A stretch of DNA of 64,000 nt from Cyrtodaria siliqua (taxonomy: Eukaryota; Mollusca; Bivalvia; Adapedonta; Hiatellidae): assembly GCA_037043455.1 (NCBI GenBank), contig JAWPHD010005547.1, positions 62,001-126,000 on the forward strand. The letters are read 5' to 3'. Under the pieces are notes generated by a model. It was not told the origin of the DNA and ran no database searches. It saw nothing but the letters and a program-made list of their open reading frames with translations. A program made the position numbers and the translations under genes. Each line of letters opens with the position of its first letter. Position 1 is the first letter of the stretch. Positions 62,101 to 63,109 of this stretch are shown here, in pieces.

Positions 62101-63039
62101 GTGTATGTATCCTTTTTGTAAACTGAAACATCTTAGATTAGCGAATGTATTCATCTTATTTACTATATGAGTCTTAATTCTTCGATGTCAATAGTAACAC
62201 TATGTTGAGTATTAGGATGTACCTAATTTTATTAATTTTGTATTGTTTTATGTTTTTCATTTCTACGAAAACCTATGCAAACTTAGATAATCCAATAAAA
62301 TGGCTAGGTAGAATGTGAACATGAATCATATTGTTAATAATATATCTGATATAACCTATTAGCTATAGGCTAGTATCGTTTTATTAATTACATTAATTTT
62401 CATGAAAACTAACTGATTATAGGACGTTTACACAATACCGTTTGTTTACAGTGTTGTGCTATTTATATGTGCCAACCAACCAAGACCATACACGATCATT
62501 GCATACACTTTAAAGCATAGCACCACAATTCAAGTATGCTACACATACATTTATTTGATATCAACTCACACATGGCTAAAAGTATTCCATTACATTGACC
62601 TTTATAAACAAGAACCTAATGTATAAACTGTGTTTATCGAGTGCATACAACAATCGTATGCCATCCAAATGTCTGAAATAGCTGAATGGAAACAATATGA
62701 AAGAAAAGAGTAGATATCCTTACAGGTTTCTTGTTATTTTAATACTTATCAACAAACCGCGAAAATTGAAAAATCTCAGACCCGCAGTTGTGCTCCATTA
62801 AATGTGGCTCGCAACCCACGAAATTGTGGCCAACATTTGTAGCCAATTATTGTGACCGGTAACCAGCATACCCGCAGAATAGTATATATTTTTTAATCCA
62901 AAACTATTTTCTATCATAGATAACAGTACAAAAGGATTTATTTATAACTATGGACCTACCATCGTCTTTAGTATTTGGAGAGGAATACCTTCTGCAGGTA
63001 TCAGTTTTCAACTATCTGACAATTCCTGGTCTTCAACAG
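2363..63039 (+). CDS. Internal part of an alpha-2-macroglobulin/TEP/CD109-like gene (multi-exon, partial)
   Basis: Members of this family are secreted or GPI-anchored protease traps and opsonins: a protease cuts the bait region, and the protein collapses and may bind covalently through a thioester. Seen: ten larger exons in order on one strand with AG/GT borders and compatible phases. They encode the MG5 signature (IKPEMVPK...DGQMLSDDVSLYVE), the MG6 start (KPGETIHFQLAAEPNSTVYV), a GGIIVLSD segment, the post-bait FPETW motif, VPDSITSW and LPSSLVFGEEYLLQVSVFNYL-type sequence. Seven further microexons fall where the bait belongs. No six-cysteine anaphylatoxin cluster lies between MG6 and FPETW, which argues against C3/C4/C5 and for a TEP/CD109/A2M type. 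Signal peptide, MG1-3, thioester domain and C-terminus are not in the window. Family assignment is firm; the subfamily is not. Confidence 0.92.
3036..4330 (+). mobile_element. L1-like LINE fragment, endonuclease part (degenerate)
   Basis: The translated stretch 3036-3293 has non-LTR APE-endonuclease features: GVAFHFDINFGFKLHSK, LINIYGPNKDDPKFYKKI and IITGDF(K/N). Further pieces in shifted frames continue to about 4330 (for example the WRDQ motif near 3405, then FYENLYSHH and NDKSPA before the RT). Many frameshifts and stops. A ~90-bp insertion at about 4106-4203 is flanked by copies of ACGCAGTTGA. The element resumes after the repeat at 4430-5790. Confidence 0.8.
4430..5790. repeat. Hairpin-ended repeat inserted in the LINE
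   Basis: It starts AGCTCTACTGGCAAATGGCC and ends with GCCAGTAGAGCGCC plus a CCTATTGGCCTCTTG tail, so the ends are inverted. Inside are (CGTCCGT)-rich sequence, ~170-190-bp units with 'aagtttgttcaaat' and 'ggccccgctcc', and two ~180-bp units with 'cttgtcggcgctactc'. It splits the LINE EN and RT parts. Confidence 0.75.
5800..6230 (+). mobile_element. L1-like LINE fragment, reverse transcriptase part
   Basis: In broken frames: CFPKGDKDKLYLKNWRPISL and LLNVFYKLASACIA (RT motifs 1-2), then IDFEKAF-like sequence near 6080. Stops and frameshifts throughout. It continues the LINE interrupted at 4430. Confidence 0.8.
6231..8009. other. Intronic, no gene seen
   Basis: AT-rich sequence without a motif-bearing frame. 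A small inverted repeat, CTCCCCGAC...GTCGGGGAG, lies at about 7097-7128. Part may be the 3' tail of the preceding LINE. Confidence 0.4.
8010..8300 (-). mobile_element. CR1-type LINE RT fragment
   Basis: The minus strand reads LRNNSSGGPDQLET, then in another frame FARGFFPEAWSKSHIVPLFK-like sequence (seen as CLARGFFPEAW and SHIVPLFKSGDRR). These are the first RT motifs of CR1/jockey-type LINEs. One frameshift; a short remnant. Confidence 0.7.
8402..8640 (-). repeat. Penelope-like terminal repeat, inverted copy
   Basis: The reverse complement of the module seen at 13258, 14048, 33620 and 57190 (gatcggaca..., gggctaccgcc..., cagtggcaaagtaggccac). Solo copy. Confidence 0.7.
8641..9535. other. Intronic, nothing recognised
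   Basis: AT-rich, without motif-bearing frames or clear repeats. Confidence 0.4.
9536..12283. repeat. Nested 'GCTCACCTGAGCC' hairpin-ended repeats with internal tandem units
   Basis: It begins with AGCTCACCTGAGCC-gaa-GGCTCAAAGGTGAGCT, a 5' hairpin, followed by (CGTCCGTCGTC)n. A second identical head starts at 10727. Two tails with CTCAGGTGA..CG and 'gggccatcttggccctcttg' end at 12230 and 12283. Between them are many ~180-bp units ('caagtttgttcaaatggtgaccctggggtcacatttggcc', 'cttcttctctgaaactgcaagagccagaggtt'). Two heads and two tails suggest nesting. Open frames here are repeat-derived. Confidence 0.85.
12284..12661. other. Intron end before exon b
   Basis: AT-rich intron with no recognised element, ending in the TTATATTTTAG acceptor. 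Confidence 0.4.
12662..12847 (+). CDS. TEP-like gene, exon b (MG5)
   Basis: A 186-nt, phase 0-0 exon encoding 62 residues, between a TTATATTTTAG acceptor and a GTATGT donor. Residues 21-58 hold the family hallmark of this region: SITIKPEMVPKVYIVATFI followed by DGQMLSDDVSLYVE, matching the 'i.PeM.P.a.l..y....dGe..aD...l.v' pattern of the A2M_N_2 domain. The open frame runs past the donor into the intron, so the 3' border is set by the donor and by the start of the next exon, VSIAFDKTLL. Confidence 0.93.
13258..15392 (-). mobile_element. Penelope-like element, RT and C-terminal part, degenerate
   Basis: Minus strand. 14871-15392 reads MYWIPKLHKNPYKARFIS, DFSTLYTTLPHHLINDKL and FLACNNIKAFFSN. 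After an insertion at about 14825-14965 the RT continues with MGPNCAPLVADLF, FRYLDDILNIDN and KIYDKRDDFNFDIVNYTHLD down to about 14260. 13805-14071 holds the C-terminal YGDVIYKLYKILGHDHF-like part. A ~150-190-bp module (gatcggacaggg...ctaccgcctt) appears twice in direct orientation, at 13258-13440 and 14048-14195, like the pseudo-LTRs of Penelope-like elements. RT type is fairly clear; the exact clade is not. Confidence 0.75.
14825..14965. repeat. Short interspersed repeat inside the Penelope-like RT
   Basis: Contains 'gctcaacccggggctagagg', 'cactcatgaacagtctcaat' and 'gtgtcgtgctcggccgtttc'. Copies occur at 37850-38010 and 38470-38600, inverted there. It interrupts the RT reading. Confidence 0.7.
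15836..16222 (-). mobile_element. LINE C-terminal fragment
   Basis: The minus-strand frame contains VKTTKYGSNSFRFEAVYQMI, resembling the 'T.YG..SFr..a...Wn.LP' tail that follows the RT in many LINEs. The frame is open but lacks the upstream RT. Confidence 0.55.
16223..17067. other. Intronic, nothing recognised
   Basis: No family motif or repeat seen between the LINE remnant and exon c. Confidence 0.4.
17068..17217 (+). CDS. TEP-like gene, exon c (MG6, first half)
   Basis: A 150-nt, phase 0-0 exon encoding 50 residues. Acceptor TTTATTTCAG, donor GTAACC. It contains KPGETIHFQLAAEPNSTVYV followed by LSEDERNILLGSENDVYF, the 'pGe.v.l.l.A.PgS.v.l.a.D.s.lLl...n.v' pattern that opens MG6 just upstream of the bait region. 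The usual 'avDksvll' reads 'LSEDERNILL' here, so the Asp is kept but the context is divergent. Confidence 0.95.
17218..19239. other. Intron c-d, nothing recognised
   Basis: AT-rich; short frames are without motifs. Confidence 0.4.
19240..19299 (+). CDS. TEP-like gene, exon d (MG6 linker)
   Basis: A 60-nt, phase 0-0 exon encoding IVDDLKAQTTNANTFGSGRK. Acceptor TTATTATTTCAG is good; donor GTGATG is weaker. Position and frame fit the variable helix/linker after the 'LLGSENDVYFSE' strand. There is no strong family motif, so the call rests on phase, splice sites and location. Confidence 0.65.
19300..20950. other. Intron d-e, left part
   Basis: AT-rich. The 100-codon frame at 19910-20212 has no recognisable family and no splice context that fits the TEP-like gene. 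Confidence 0.4.
21052..21417 (+). repeat. (AGT)n/(AGC)n trinucleotide microsatellite
   Basis: About 365 nt of imperfect AGT and AGC triplets with interruptions. The long Val/Ala, Thr/Ala and Leu frames on both strands are products of the repeat. Confidence 0.95.
21857..21920. repeat. Poly-C followed by (CA)n
   Basis: A run of about 14 C, then (AC)n with small interruptions. Confidence 0.9.
22500..22990. repeat. Interspersed repeat pair ('gaacagactcaataaa...ccgagt')
   Basis: Two partly inverted copies of a module containing 'catgaacagactcaataaa', 'ccgagt' and 'tgtttgttgctt...gggatccc'. Related copies lie at 51370-51680 and 58150-58345. Confidence 0.6.
22991..24621. other. Intron d-e, right part
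   Basis: AT-rich, no element recognised; the frame at 24203-24523 has no motif. Confidence 0.4.
24622..24702 (+). CDS. TEP-like gene, exon e (basic linker with RQKR site)
   Basis: An 81-nt, phase 0-0 exon encoding 27 residues: RRNSETTRQKRSS then VLSVRQRILGNSVR. Acceptor TTTTATGTGTAG, donor GTACGT. Eight of 27 residues are Arg and one is Lys. RQKR followed by SS is a furin-type R-X-K-R pattern, so this may be a maturation site comparable with the basic processing sites of some A2M-family proteins; that is inference. The donor and downstream intron start (GTACGTATTTTTTCATTATT) are nearly identical to those of the next exon, showing local duplication. Confidence 0.7.
24715..25320 (-). mobile_element. 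LINE C-terminal fragment inside duplicated intron block, copy 1
   Basis: Carries a deleted version of the minus-strand LINE sequence of 25640-26120 ('ttgggtttacaatcagatca', 'cccaatatctctgcgccata'). It is part of the tandem duplication that made exons e, f and the relic at 26324. Confidence 0.7.
25321..25398 (+). CDS. TEP-like gene, exon f
   Basis: A 78-nt, phase 0-0 exon encoding 26 residues, SFLFPLNGKIQKRYTGRIG then DIDDVYS. Acceptor TTTTTGTTGTAG, donor GTACGT. It contains a KR dipeptide. Its acceptor flank is repeated at about 26300, and its donor flank is shared with the exon at 24622, so it lies inside a tandemly duplicated block. No specific family motif; supported by phase and splice sites. 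Confidence 0.65.
25632..26120 (-). mobile_element. LINE C-terminal fragment, copy 2
   Basis: A 162-codon minus-strand frame containing ILPILNYGAEILGF, HLQFCKQLLCVKTQTQNNF and IYGELGRVPLKIQR, then VWYSQGV. This is the conserved region after the RT of non-LTR elements ('YGaEvWG...vHl.FCk.lLgvk..T.N..vYgElGr.p'). No RT core is present. Confidence 0.8.
26324..26356 (+). pseudogene. Decayed duplicate of exon f
   Basis: After a duplicated TTTGTTGTAG acceptor comes a 33-nt stretch resembling the first part of exon f (CTATTTCTTATCAACGTAAA against CTATTTCCTCTCAACGGGAA). It then meets GTTTGA, and reading through gives an immediate TGA. The remaining space before the next acceptor is only 44 nt. It looks like a truncated copy rather than a working exon. 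Confidence 0.6.
26401..26494 (+). CDS. TEP-like gene, exon g (last fixed exon before the bait array)
   Basis: A 94-nt exon, phase 0 in and phase 1 out, encoding 31 residues plus one T. Acceptor TTAATAATTAG, donor GTAAGT. It begins EGGIIVLSDTAMYLNDYPAG, fitting the 'aGvvvLsd' strand of MG6 that precedes the bait region in TEPs. The dangling T decides which exons may follow: it gives TGT with the 27-nt exon at 30105, TAT with the 15-nt exon and TAC with exon 60688, but TGA or TAA with every 33-nt cassette. Confidence 0.88.
27170..28015 (+). repeat. ~110-bp AT-rich tandem repeat, about 7-8 copies
   Basis: Each unit carries 'tatataatggaaggttatat', 'tactgctcctattatataag' and 'tatgatataatgg'. Unit length is about 105-115 bp, with one expanded unit at about 27530. 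Located in the intron between exon g and microexon 1. Confidence 0.9.
28016..28940. other. Intronic, nothing recognised
   Basis: AT-rich; frames without motifs. Confidence 0.4.
28941..29969 (+). repeat. 'TATGCCCCCGAAA' hairpin-headed tandem repeat
   Basis: Opens with a perfect 13-bp hairpin TATGCCCCCGAAA-ggg-TTTCGGGGGCATA. Five to six ~150-180-bp units follow ('cgtgtccggaccgta', 'gtcacaacccctgcagggat', 'aaggtcaaggtcacacttg'). It ends 'cttcggggcatttgtcac'. Lies just upstream of bait microexon 1. Confidence 0.88.
30105..30131 (+). CDS. TEP-like gene, bait microexon 1 (27 nt)
   Basis: Acceptor CTATATTATTTCAG and donor GTAAGT enclose 27 nt. With the T from the preceding exon it reads C-LMPTTPYS plus a final G for the next codon (phase 1-1). 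Proline/threonine-rich sequence fits an exposed bait segment. It is the natural bridge between exon 26401-26494 and the 33-nt cassettes, since the direct join would create a stop. Confidence 0.7.
30132..30744. other. Intronic, nothing recognised
   Basis: Start of the 7.4-kb intron between microexon 1 and the 15-nt candidate; AT-rich. Confidence 0.4.
30745..31180 (+). repeat. Truncated 'CACCTGAGCCGAAGGC' repeat
   Basis: A degenerate copy of the family at 9536 (cacctgagccgaaggc, gtccgtccgccgtcgtc, cgacttcttctcaacaacc). The tail is not recognisable. Confidence 0.7.
31408..31732. mobile_element. MITE with 'TTAAAGGGACAC' inverted ends
   Basis: The left end TTAAAGGGACACACGGCAGT is inverted, with mismatches, at the right end (ending in CATGTGTCCCTTTAAA), about 325 bp in all. 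No coding capacity. The outer bases match those of the element at 59653. Confidence 0.8.
31820..32080. repeat. Inverted repeat of 'CGAAAAGACGACAGAACGAA' motifs
   Basis: The left arm (31820-31895) has several CGAAAAGACGACAGAACGAA-like motifs. The right arm (about 31955-32080) has their complements (TGTCGTCTTTTCGTTTCGTC, TTCTGTCGTTTTTTCG). It would fold as an imperfect long hairpin. Confidence 0.8.
32081..32990. other. Intronic, nothing recognised
   Basis: AT-rich, no motif-bearing frame. Confidence 0.4.
33000..33210 (+). mobile_element. Penelope-like RT fragment
   Basis: + strand pieces SIKNGEIISKIYDKRGDFNF then DIVNYPH, and in shifted frames GDVPRATSY and YGVYASQRIRFSRACT. The same region is seen in the element at 13.3-15.4 kb. 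Confidence 0.7.
33210..33560 (+). repeat. Repeat, left member of an inverted pair
   Basis: Its sequence (cataccacatgacc..., tgaagaaaaaaatgtaaaca, ...gataatattttttatttc, tttccccatt...) reappears inverted at 36430-36780, with local divergence. Confidence 0.75.
33620..34110 (+). repeat. Penelope-like terminal/3' module
   Basis: Copy of 'gatcggacagggaaagtagc', 'gggttgacaataggcctacc' and 'cacttaccctactgtcgtcc', ending in 'gatcatagacaaacatcaa'. Parallels 13258-13750 and 57190-57680. Confidence 0.75.
34111..34899. other. Intronic, nothing recognised
   Basis: Strongly AT-rich; no motif. Confidence 0.4.
34900..35830 (-). mobile_element. LINE C-terminal fragment (L1-like)
   Basis: Minus-strand pieces: SLKLSWIKNILNPEKFTLWK and KVWHLHKDGFIKAGDHMNSF, then 34964-35221 with FEDWNTLYKQTF and YLQSLQFKTLHRIIFTKYI. 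These match the region after the RT of L1-like elements. Broken by frameshifts. Confidence 0.75.
36430..36780 (-). repeat. Repeat, right member of an inverted pair
   Basis: The reverse complement of 33210-33560. The following 36785-36890 reads, on the + strand, TRVEDFNIRN- and GYRYH-like Penelope RT fragments. Confidence 0.7.
36944..37640 (+). repeat. Tandem intronic duplication around the 15-nt exon
   Basis: 36950-37100 and 37440-37640 share 'tttatctatatctcct', 'cataaaatgcaacat', 'atataatcgttgaca', 'ttccgaagataaattgttta'. Only the right copy has the AG-15nt-GTAAGT insert. Confidence 0.8.
37534..37548 (+). CDS. TEP-like gene, candidate 15-nt bait microexon
   Basis: TTTTTTGTGTGTATTCAG | ATCACGCACGCAGAG | GTAAGT. 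In the phase used by its neighbours (1-1) it reads D-HARR, adding a dibasic protease target. The flanking intron is a diverged duplicate of 36944-37100, which lacks these 15 nt. The exon is very short, so a chance AG...GTAAGT match is possible; the exact phase match and the basic residues support it. Confidence 0.45.
37850..38040 (+). repeat. Short interspersed repeat (clade of 14825), copy 2
   Basis: 'acggccgagcacgacacata', 'tgagactgttcatgagcggt', 'ctctagccccgggttgagca'. A further copy is at 38470-38620. Confidence 0.75.
38470..38620 (+). repeat. Short interspersed repeat, copy 3
   Basis: Same phrases as 37850-38040 with small deletions; about 600 bp downstream. Confidence 0.75.
39186..39430 (+). 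mobile_element. tRNA-derived SINE
   Basis: The head has an A-box-like GTGGCCGAGGG near 39194 and a perfect B box, GGTTCGAATCC, at 39250-39260. A body with 'cccaggaaaagtgggttgtc' and a tail 'gaaaatgacgtaaaac' follow. No intact cloverleaf, so a SINE rather than a tRNA gene. Confidence 0.75.
39431..40203. other. Intronic, nothing certain
   Basis: A fragment near 39833 (TTAAAGGGACACATGGC) resembles one end of the 31408 MITE. Otherwise no feature. Confidence 0.4.
40204..40285. repeat. Near-perfect hairpin (about 39-bp stem, 4-nt loop)
   Basis: 40220-40242 pairs with 40247-40269 with one mismatch around a TCGG loop. The pairing continues outward to about 40204 and 40285 with a few more mismatches. 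Confidence 0.9.
40660..41000. repeat. (AAT)n-type trinucleotide microsatellite
   Basis: Imperfect AAT/AAC triplets. Long Asn-rich and Ile/Leu-rich frames here are artefacts of the repeat. Confidence 0.95.
41105..41434 (-). mobile_element. Penelope-like GIY-YIG endonuclease C-terminal fragment
   Basis: The minus-strand frame contains HLSKIRTKGTFDPISRHFNA, HGHSIKDFSFIVTEKV and ATERFWMKELKTTIIPP. These fit the 'Rh...H...s.~D..f.vle.......R...E..wi..L.t..P' second half of GIY-YIG domains attached to Penelope-like RTs. The YIG part is not seen. Confidence 0.65.
41441..42960 (-). mobile_element. L1-like LINE fragment, RT with YADD plus C-terminal domain
   Basis: Minus strand: 42697-42960 has SRYADDTCISLTLDFSKES then TISGLNINADKTKVIWF, the RT catalytic YADD box and following motif. 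41441-41680 has MCSFWNILPENIHHLFWICE, the 'C.fC...ET..HLFw.C' tail. The middle is degenerate. The YADD end of this LINE is the left border material of the tandem units that follow. Confidence 0.85.
43206..43238 (+). CDS. TEP-like gene, 33-nt bait cassette 1
   Basis: Acceptor TTATGATTACTAG, donor GTAAGT, phase 1-1. With a G from upstream it reads G-PDSKQQYPIP and hands over a G. It is the first of five paralogous cassettes and the most divergent in its second half (YPIP where others have SSLP or SLLP). It lies 492 nt after the start of the first 2.55 kb tandem unit. Confidence 0.78.
43800..43870 (-). repeat. Second tRNA-like module (minus), copy 1
   Basis: On the minus strand: AGCAGTGGTCAAGTGGATAA (A box) and, about 40 nt on, GGTTCAAATTCC (B-box-like). 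Copies at 46352-46421 and 48883-48951. Cloverleaf poor. Confidence 0.6.
44186..44259 (+). repeat. tRNA-like module, copy 1
   Basis: Sequence 'tagttcagtggatagagc' matches a Pol III A box. The B box here reads GTCCGAGTCCC (one mismatch). The anticodon stem pairs poorly, so it is a tRNA pseudogene or SINE head rather than a tRNA gene. Confidence 0.65.
44882..44914 (+). CDS. TEP-like gene, 33-nt bait cassette 2
   Basis: Acceptor ATTATGATTATTAG, donor GTAAGT, phase 1-1, reading G-LNSKDKSLLP. This cassette fixes the frame of the family, because both other frames contain stops (TGA or TAA). It has two lysines where the others have one, so protease preference could differ. Confidence 0.8.
45266..45530 (-). 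mobile_element. LINE YADD fragment, copy in unit 2
   Basis: The minus-strand copy of the RT fragment at 42697-42960, carrying several substitutions; brought along by the tandem duplication. Confidence 0.8.
45757..45789 (+). CDS. TEP-like gene, 33-nt bait cassette 3
   Basis: Acceptor ATTATGATTATTAG, donor GTAAGT, phase 1-1, reading G-SDSKQQSSLP. It lies exactly 492 nt after the start of the second tandem unit. It differs from cassettes 4 and 5 only in its first base (GA instead of AA), which turns a Glu junction into Gly. Confidence 0.8.
46352..46421 (-). repeat. Second tRNA-like module (minus), copy 2
   Basis: Copy in tandem unit 2 of the minus-strand tRNA-like module at 43800, with a substitution in the B-box region. 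Confidence 0.6.
46718..46790 (+). repeat. tRNA-like module, copy 2
   Basis: Same module with an intact B box, GTTCGAGTCCC. This is the best preserved copy. Confidence 0.65.
47415..47447 (+). CDS. TEP-like gene, 33-nt bait cassette 4
   Basis: Acceptor ATTATGATTATTAG, donor GTAAGT, phase 1-1. With the incoming G it reads E-SDSKQQSSLP. It is identical to cassette 5 although it occupies the second slot of its unit, which points to gene conversion or a complex duplication order. Confidence 0.8.
47795..48043 (-). mobile_element. LINE YADD fragment, copy in unit 3
   Basis: Minus-strand copy. It reads SRYANDTCTSLTLDFSKES, so the YADD box is now YAND; then TISGLNINADKTKVIWF. Confidence 0.85.
48289..48321 (+). 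CDS. TEP-like gene, 33-nt bait cassette 5
   Basis: Acceptor ATTATGATTATTAG, donor GTAAGT, phase 1-1, reading E-SDSKQQSSLP, identical to cassette 4. It lies exactly 492 nt after the start of the third, truncated tandem unit. About 100 bases of each flank are nearly identical across cassettes 2-5, so short RNA reads will not separate them well. Confidence 0.8.
48883..48951 (-). repeat. Second tRNA-like module (minus), copy 3
   Basis: Copy in tandem unit 3 of the minus-strand tRNA-like module at 43800. Confidence 0.6.
49256..49329 (+). repeat. tRNA-like module, copy 3
   Basis: Same module, B box GTTCGAGTCCC preserved. Confidence 0.65.
49867..50149. other. Intronic, nothing recognised
   Basis: Unique-looking sequence after the tandem array breaks off. 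Confidence 0.4.
50150..50745 (+). repeat. ~130-bp C-rich tandem repeat, about 4 copies
   Basis: Units share 'catatctctgtgttgtt', 'ttttatcagtt', 'ccacccc' and 'catcatcaccaccacccgaa'. The frames across it are repeat products. Confidence 0.85.
50746..52600. other. Intronic; one interspersed repeat, otherwise unassigned
   Basis: 51370-51680 is a copy of the 'catgaacagactcaataaa' module (inverted). The remainder, 51680-52600, may be the decayed left end of the Maverick-like element but shows no motif. Confidence 0.4.
52640..53471 (-). pseudogene. Maverick/Polinton-like integrase, broken
   Basis: Minus strand. 53268-53471 has AVELHKSIQRKFNQRRV and IDNIWSAYLVDMQSFSK, the start of a retroviral-type integrase core. 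53040-53140 has KFVWVDQGLEFYNKAYKQFL, the second catalytic block (D...EFyN). 52680-52880 has VYFNMYGKMTNYKSL and YTPNWTEEIFVIDEI, the C-terminal SH3/chromo-like part. The first block reads 'AYLVDM' where an acidic residue is usual ('aDLvDM'). Frames are broken between blocks, so it is inactive as it stands. Neighbouring minus-strand capsid and protease similarity places it in a Maverick-type element. Confidence 0.8.
53680..53985 (-). pseudogene. Adenovirus-type cysteine protease (Polinton PRO-like), broken
   Basis: The minus strand reads NINLDDVTGPGTHWTCYCEN, then DPFGISPPKEVLNCISYI, then SVLCGYFCLFFIKKLQ. GTHW (catalytic His), the D-P-F-G turn and CG-x-FC (catalytic Cys) are the landmarks of the C5/adenain-like proteases used by Polintons and adenoviruses to mature capsids. 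At least one frameshift separates the His and Cys halves. Confidence 0.8.
54123..54392 (-). pseudogene. Small structural-protein-like ORF (pX-like) of the Maverick remnant
   Basis: An 89-codon minus-strand frame with two 'GGFLGxLA' segments (NGGFLGALA, DGGFLGLLASI) separated by a Gln run. It resembles the small basic/hydrophobic virion proteins encoded near the capsid gene in Maverick-like elements. Assignment rests mainly on context. Confidence 0.5.
54590..55800 (-). pseudogene. Double-jelly-roll major capsid protein-like, broken
   Basis: Minus-strand pieces in order: DDDRIALVNDAASLIDQIQV then KQNGQII; HKFVNVKSLLEMFDYYHDYA; GYNLGFIPRHA; and near 54880-54930 LEVGNGVYYPETEYSYDNI, then TRIFRGVINY; finally a YKIYSLLLYENN strand. 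This order and the 'RLEVGNGvYYP..EY' motif fit the major capsid protein of animal Polintons/adintovirus-like elements. Several frameshifts and stops, so no intact protein is made. Confidence 0.75.
55860..56200 (-). pseudogene. Unassigned small ORF remnant of the Maverick-like element
   Basis: Minus strand AAIFDKVSNIFSESVKTGG then KKVLASAGNESYRVF. Basic, helix-like; no family recognised. Co-oriented with the capsid-like gene. The overlapping + strand frame has no motif. Confidence 0.4.
56250..56995 (-). pseudogene. Minor structural protein-like remnant of the Maverick-like element
   Basis: 56732-56995 (minus) contains DKNKQYGIGLNNINSMTYSL and YFNGKDWKDIIFQN, then NYSYADINNYI in another frame; downstream pieces include INFDKDAVIRETKSGT. 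The order 'yei.L.n..t..s..ni...........I..g.Ys..diN.yI' resembles a structural gene that accompanies capsid genes in animal Maverick-like elements. Broken by frameshifts; function not established. Confidence 0.5.
56930..57180. repeat. Pogo/Tigger-like 'CTCTCAGTAACTCAAACTCG' repeat fragment
   Basis: Contains 'acagtccactctcagtaact', 'ttcgaatttccgcttaattc' and 'gctaattcgaag', phrases typical of the ends of small pogo-like DNA transposons. Ends are unclear, and it overlaps the start of the minus frame at 56995. Confidence 0.45.
57180..57940 (+). mobile_element. Penelope-like 3' part (coding on minus)
   Basis: Begins AAAGATCGGACAGGGAAAG like 13258. The minus frame 57703-57918 reads YKLRKILGHDHFHTIFVKF and TACLVVDPFTVRHYAFLFN, the C-terminal domain following Penelope-like RTs. 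No RT core here. Confidence 0.75.
57941..59652. other. Intronic; one interspersed repeat, otherwise unassigned
   Basis: 58150-58345 carries the 'catgaacagactcaataaa' module. The minus frames at 58264-58482 and about 59330-59520 (IEDILEIVLIISSLQSKSNE) might be further Maverick-related pieces, but no motif proves it. Confidence 0.35.
59653..60171. mobile_element. MITE with perfect 17-bp TIRs and TTAA flanks
   Basis: TTAA-AGGGACACTGTCCGTAA at the left and TTACGGACAGTGTCCCT-TTAA at the right, about 520 bp, non-coding. TTAA on both sides is the target duplication used by piggyBac-type transposases, though the first TIR bases differ from classic piggyBac. Confidence 0.9.
60172..60687. other. Intron end before the FPETW exon
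   Basis: AT-rich, no element recognised. Confidence 0.4.
60688..60760 (+). CDS. TEP-like gene, exon after the bait (FPETW exon)
   Basis: A 73-nt exon, phase 1 in and phase 2 out. Acceptor GTTATGTTTTAG, donor GTAACG. With the incoming G it reads D-PIALVTLFRSKFPETWNWND then YTIG. FPETW-x-W is the strongly conserved motif immediately C-terminal to the bait region in A2M, TEPs and CD109. It therefore brackets the microexon array as bait-coding. Confidence 0.95.
61110..61227 (+). CDS. TEP-like gene, MG7 exon (VPDSITSW)
   Basis: A 118-nt exon, phase 2 in and phase 0 out. Acceptor TTATTTTTTAAG, donor GTAAAA. One T completes a Gly codon; then 39 residues follow: SSGRLNVDMRVPDSITSWLT, SVFASDTNTG and FAITPTKSK. 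'vPDSITsW...af....G.gi.p' is a family signature directly downstream of FPETW. Confidence 0.95.
61322..61862. mobile_element. 541-bp foldback (long inverted repeat) element
   Basis: Two arms of about 240 bp, inverted, around a ~67-bp spacer. Matches: GTTGATGCACTATTTTCAAA/inverse at 61840; 'aaatggaggcggccatcttt' at 61470/inverse at 61707; 'tttttaccatatatgacata'/inverse at about 61670. No open frame with meaning. Confidence 0.9.
61863..62919. other. Intronic, nothing recognised
   Basis: AT-rich sequence before the VFNYL exon. Confidence 0.4.
62920..63039 (+). CDS. TEP-like gene, MG7 exon (VFNYL)
   Basis: A 120-nt, phase 0-0 exon encoding 40 residues. Acceptor TTTTCTATCATAG, donor GTAAGG. It contains LFITMDLPSSLVFGEEYLLQ and VSVFNYL, matching the family pattern 'ff..l.LPySv.rGE.f.l...vFNYl' before the CUB/thioester part. 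It is the last host exon in the window; the next intron is occupied by a LINE. Confidence 0.95.
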
Positions 63040-63109
63040 GTAAGGAAAACTAATTGTACAATTAACCTGTTAATTATTAAAAACACTGCATTTCTTTTTA
63101 TTATTTTGC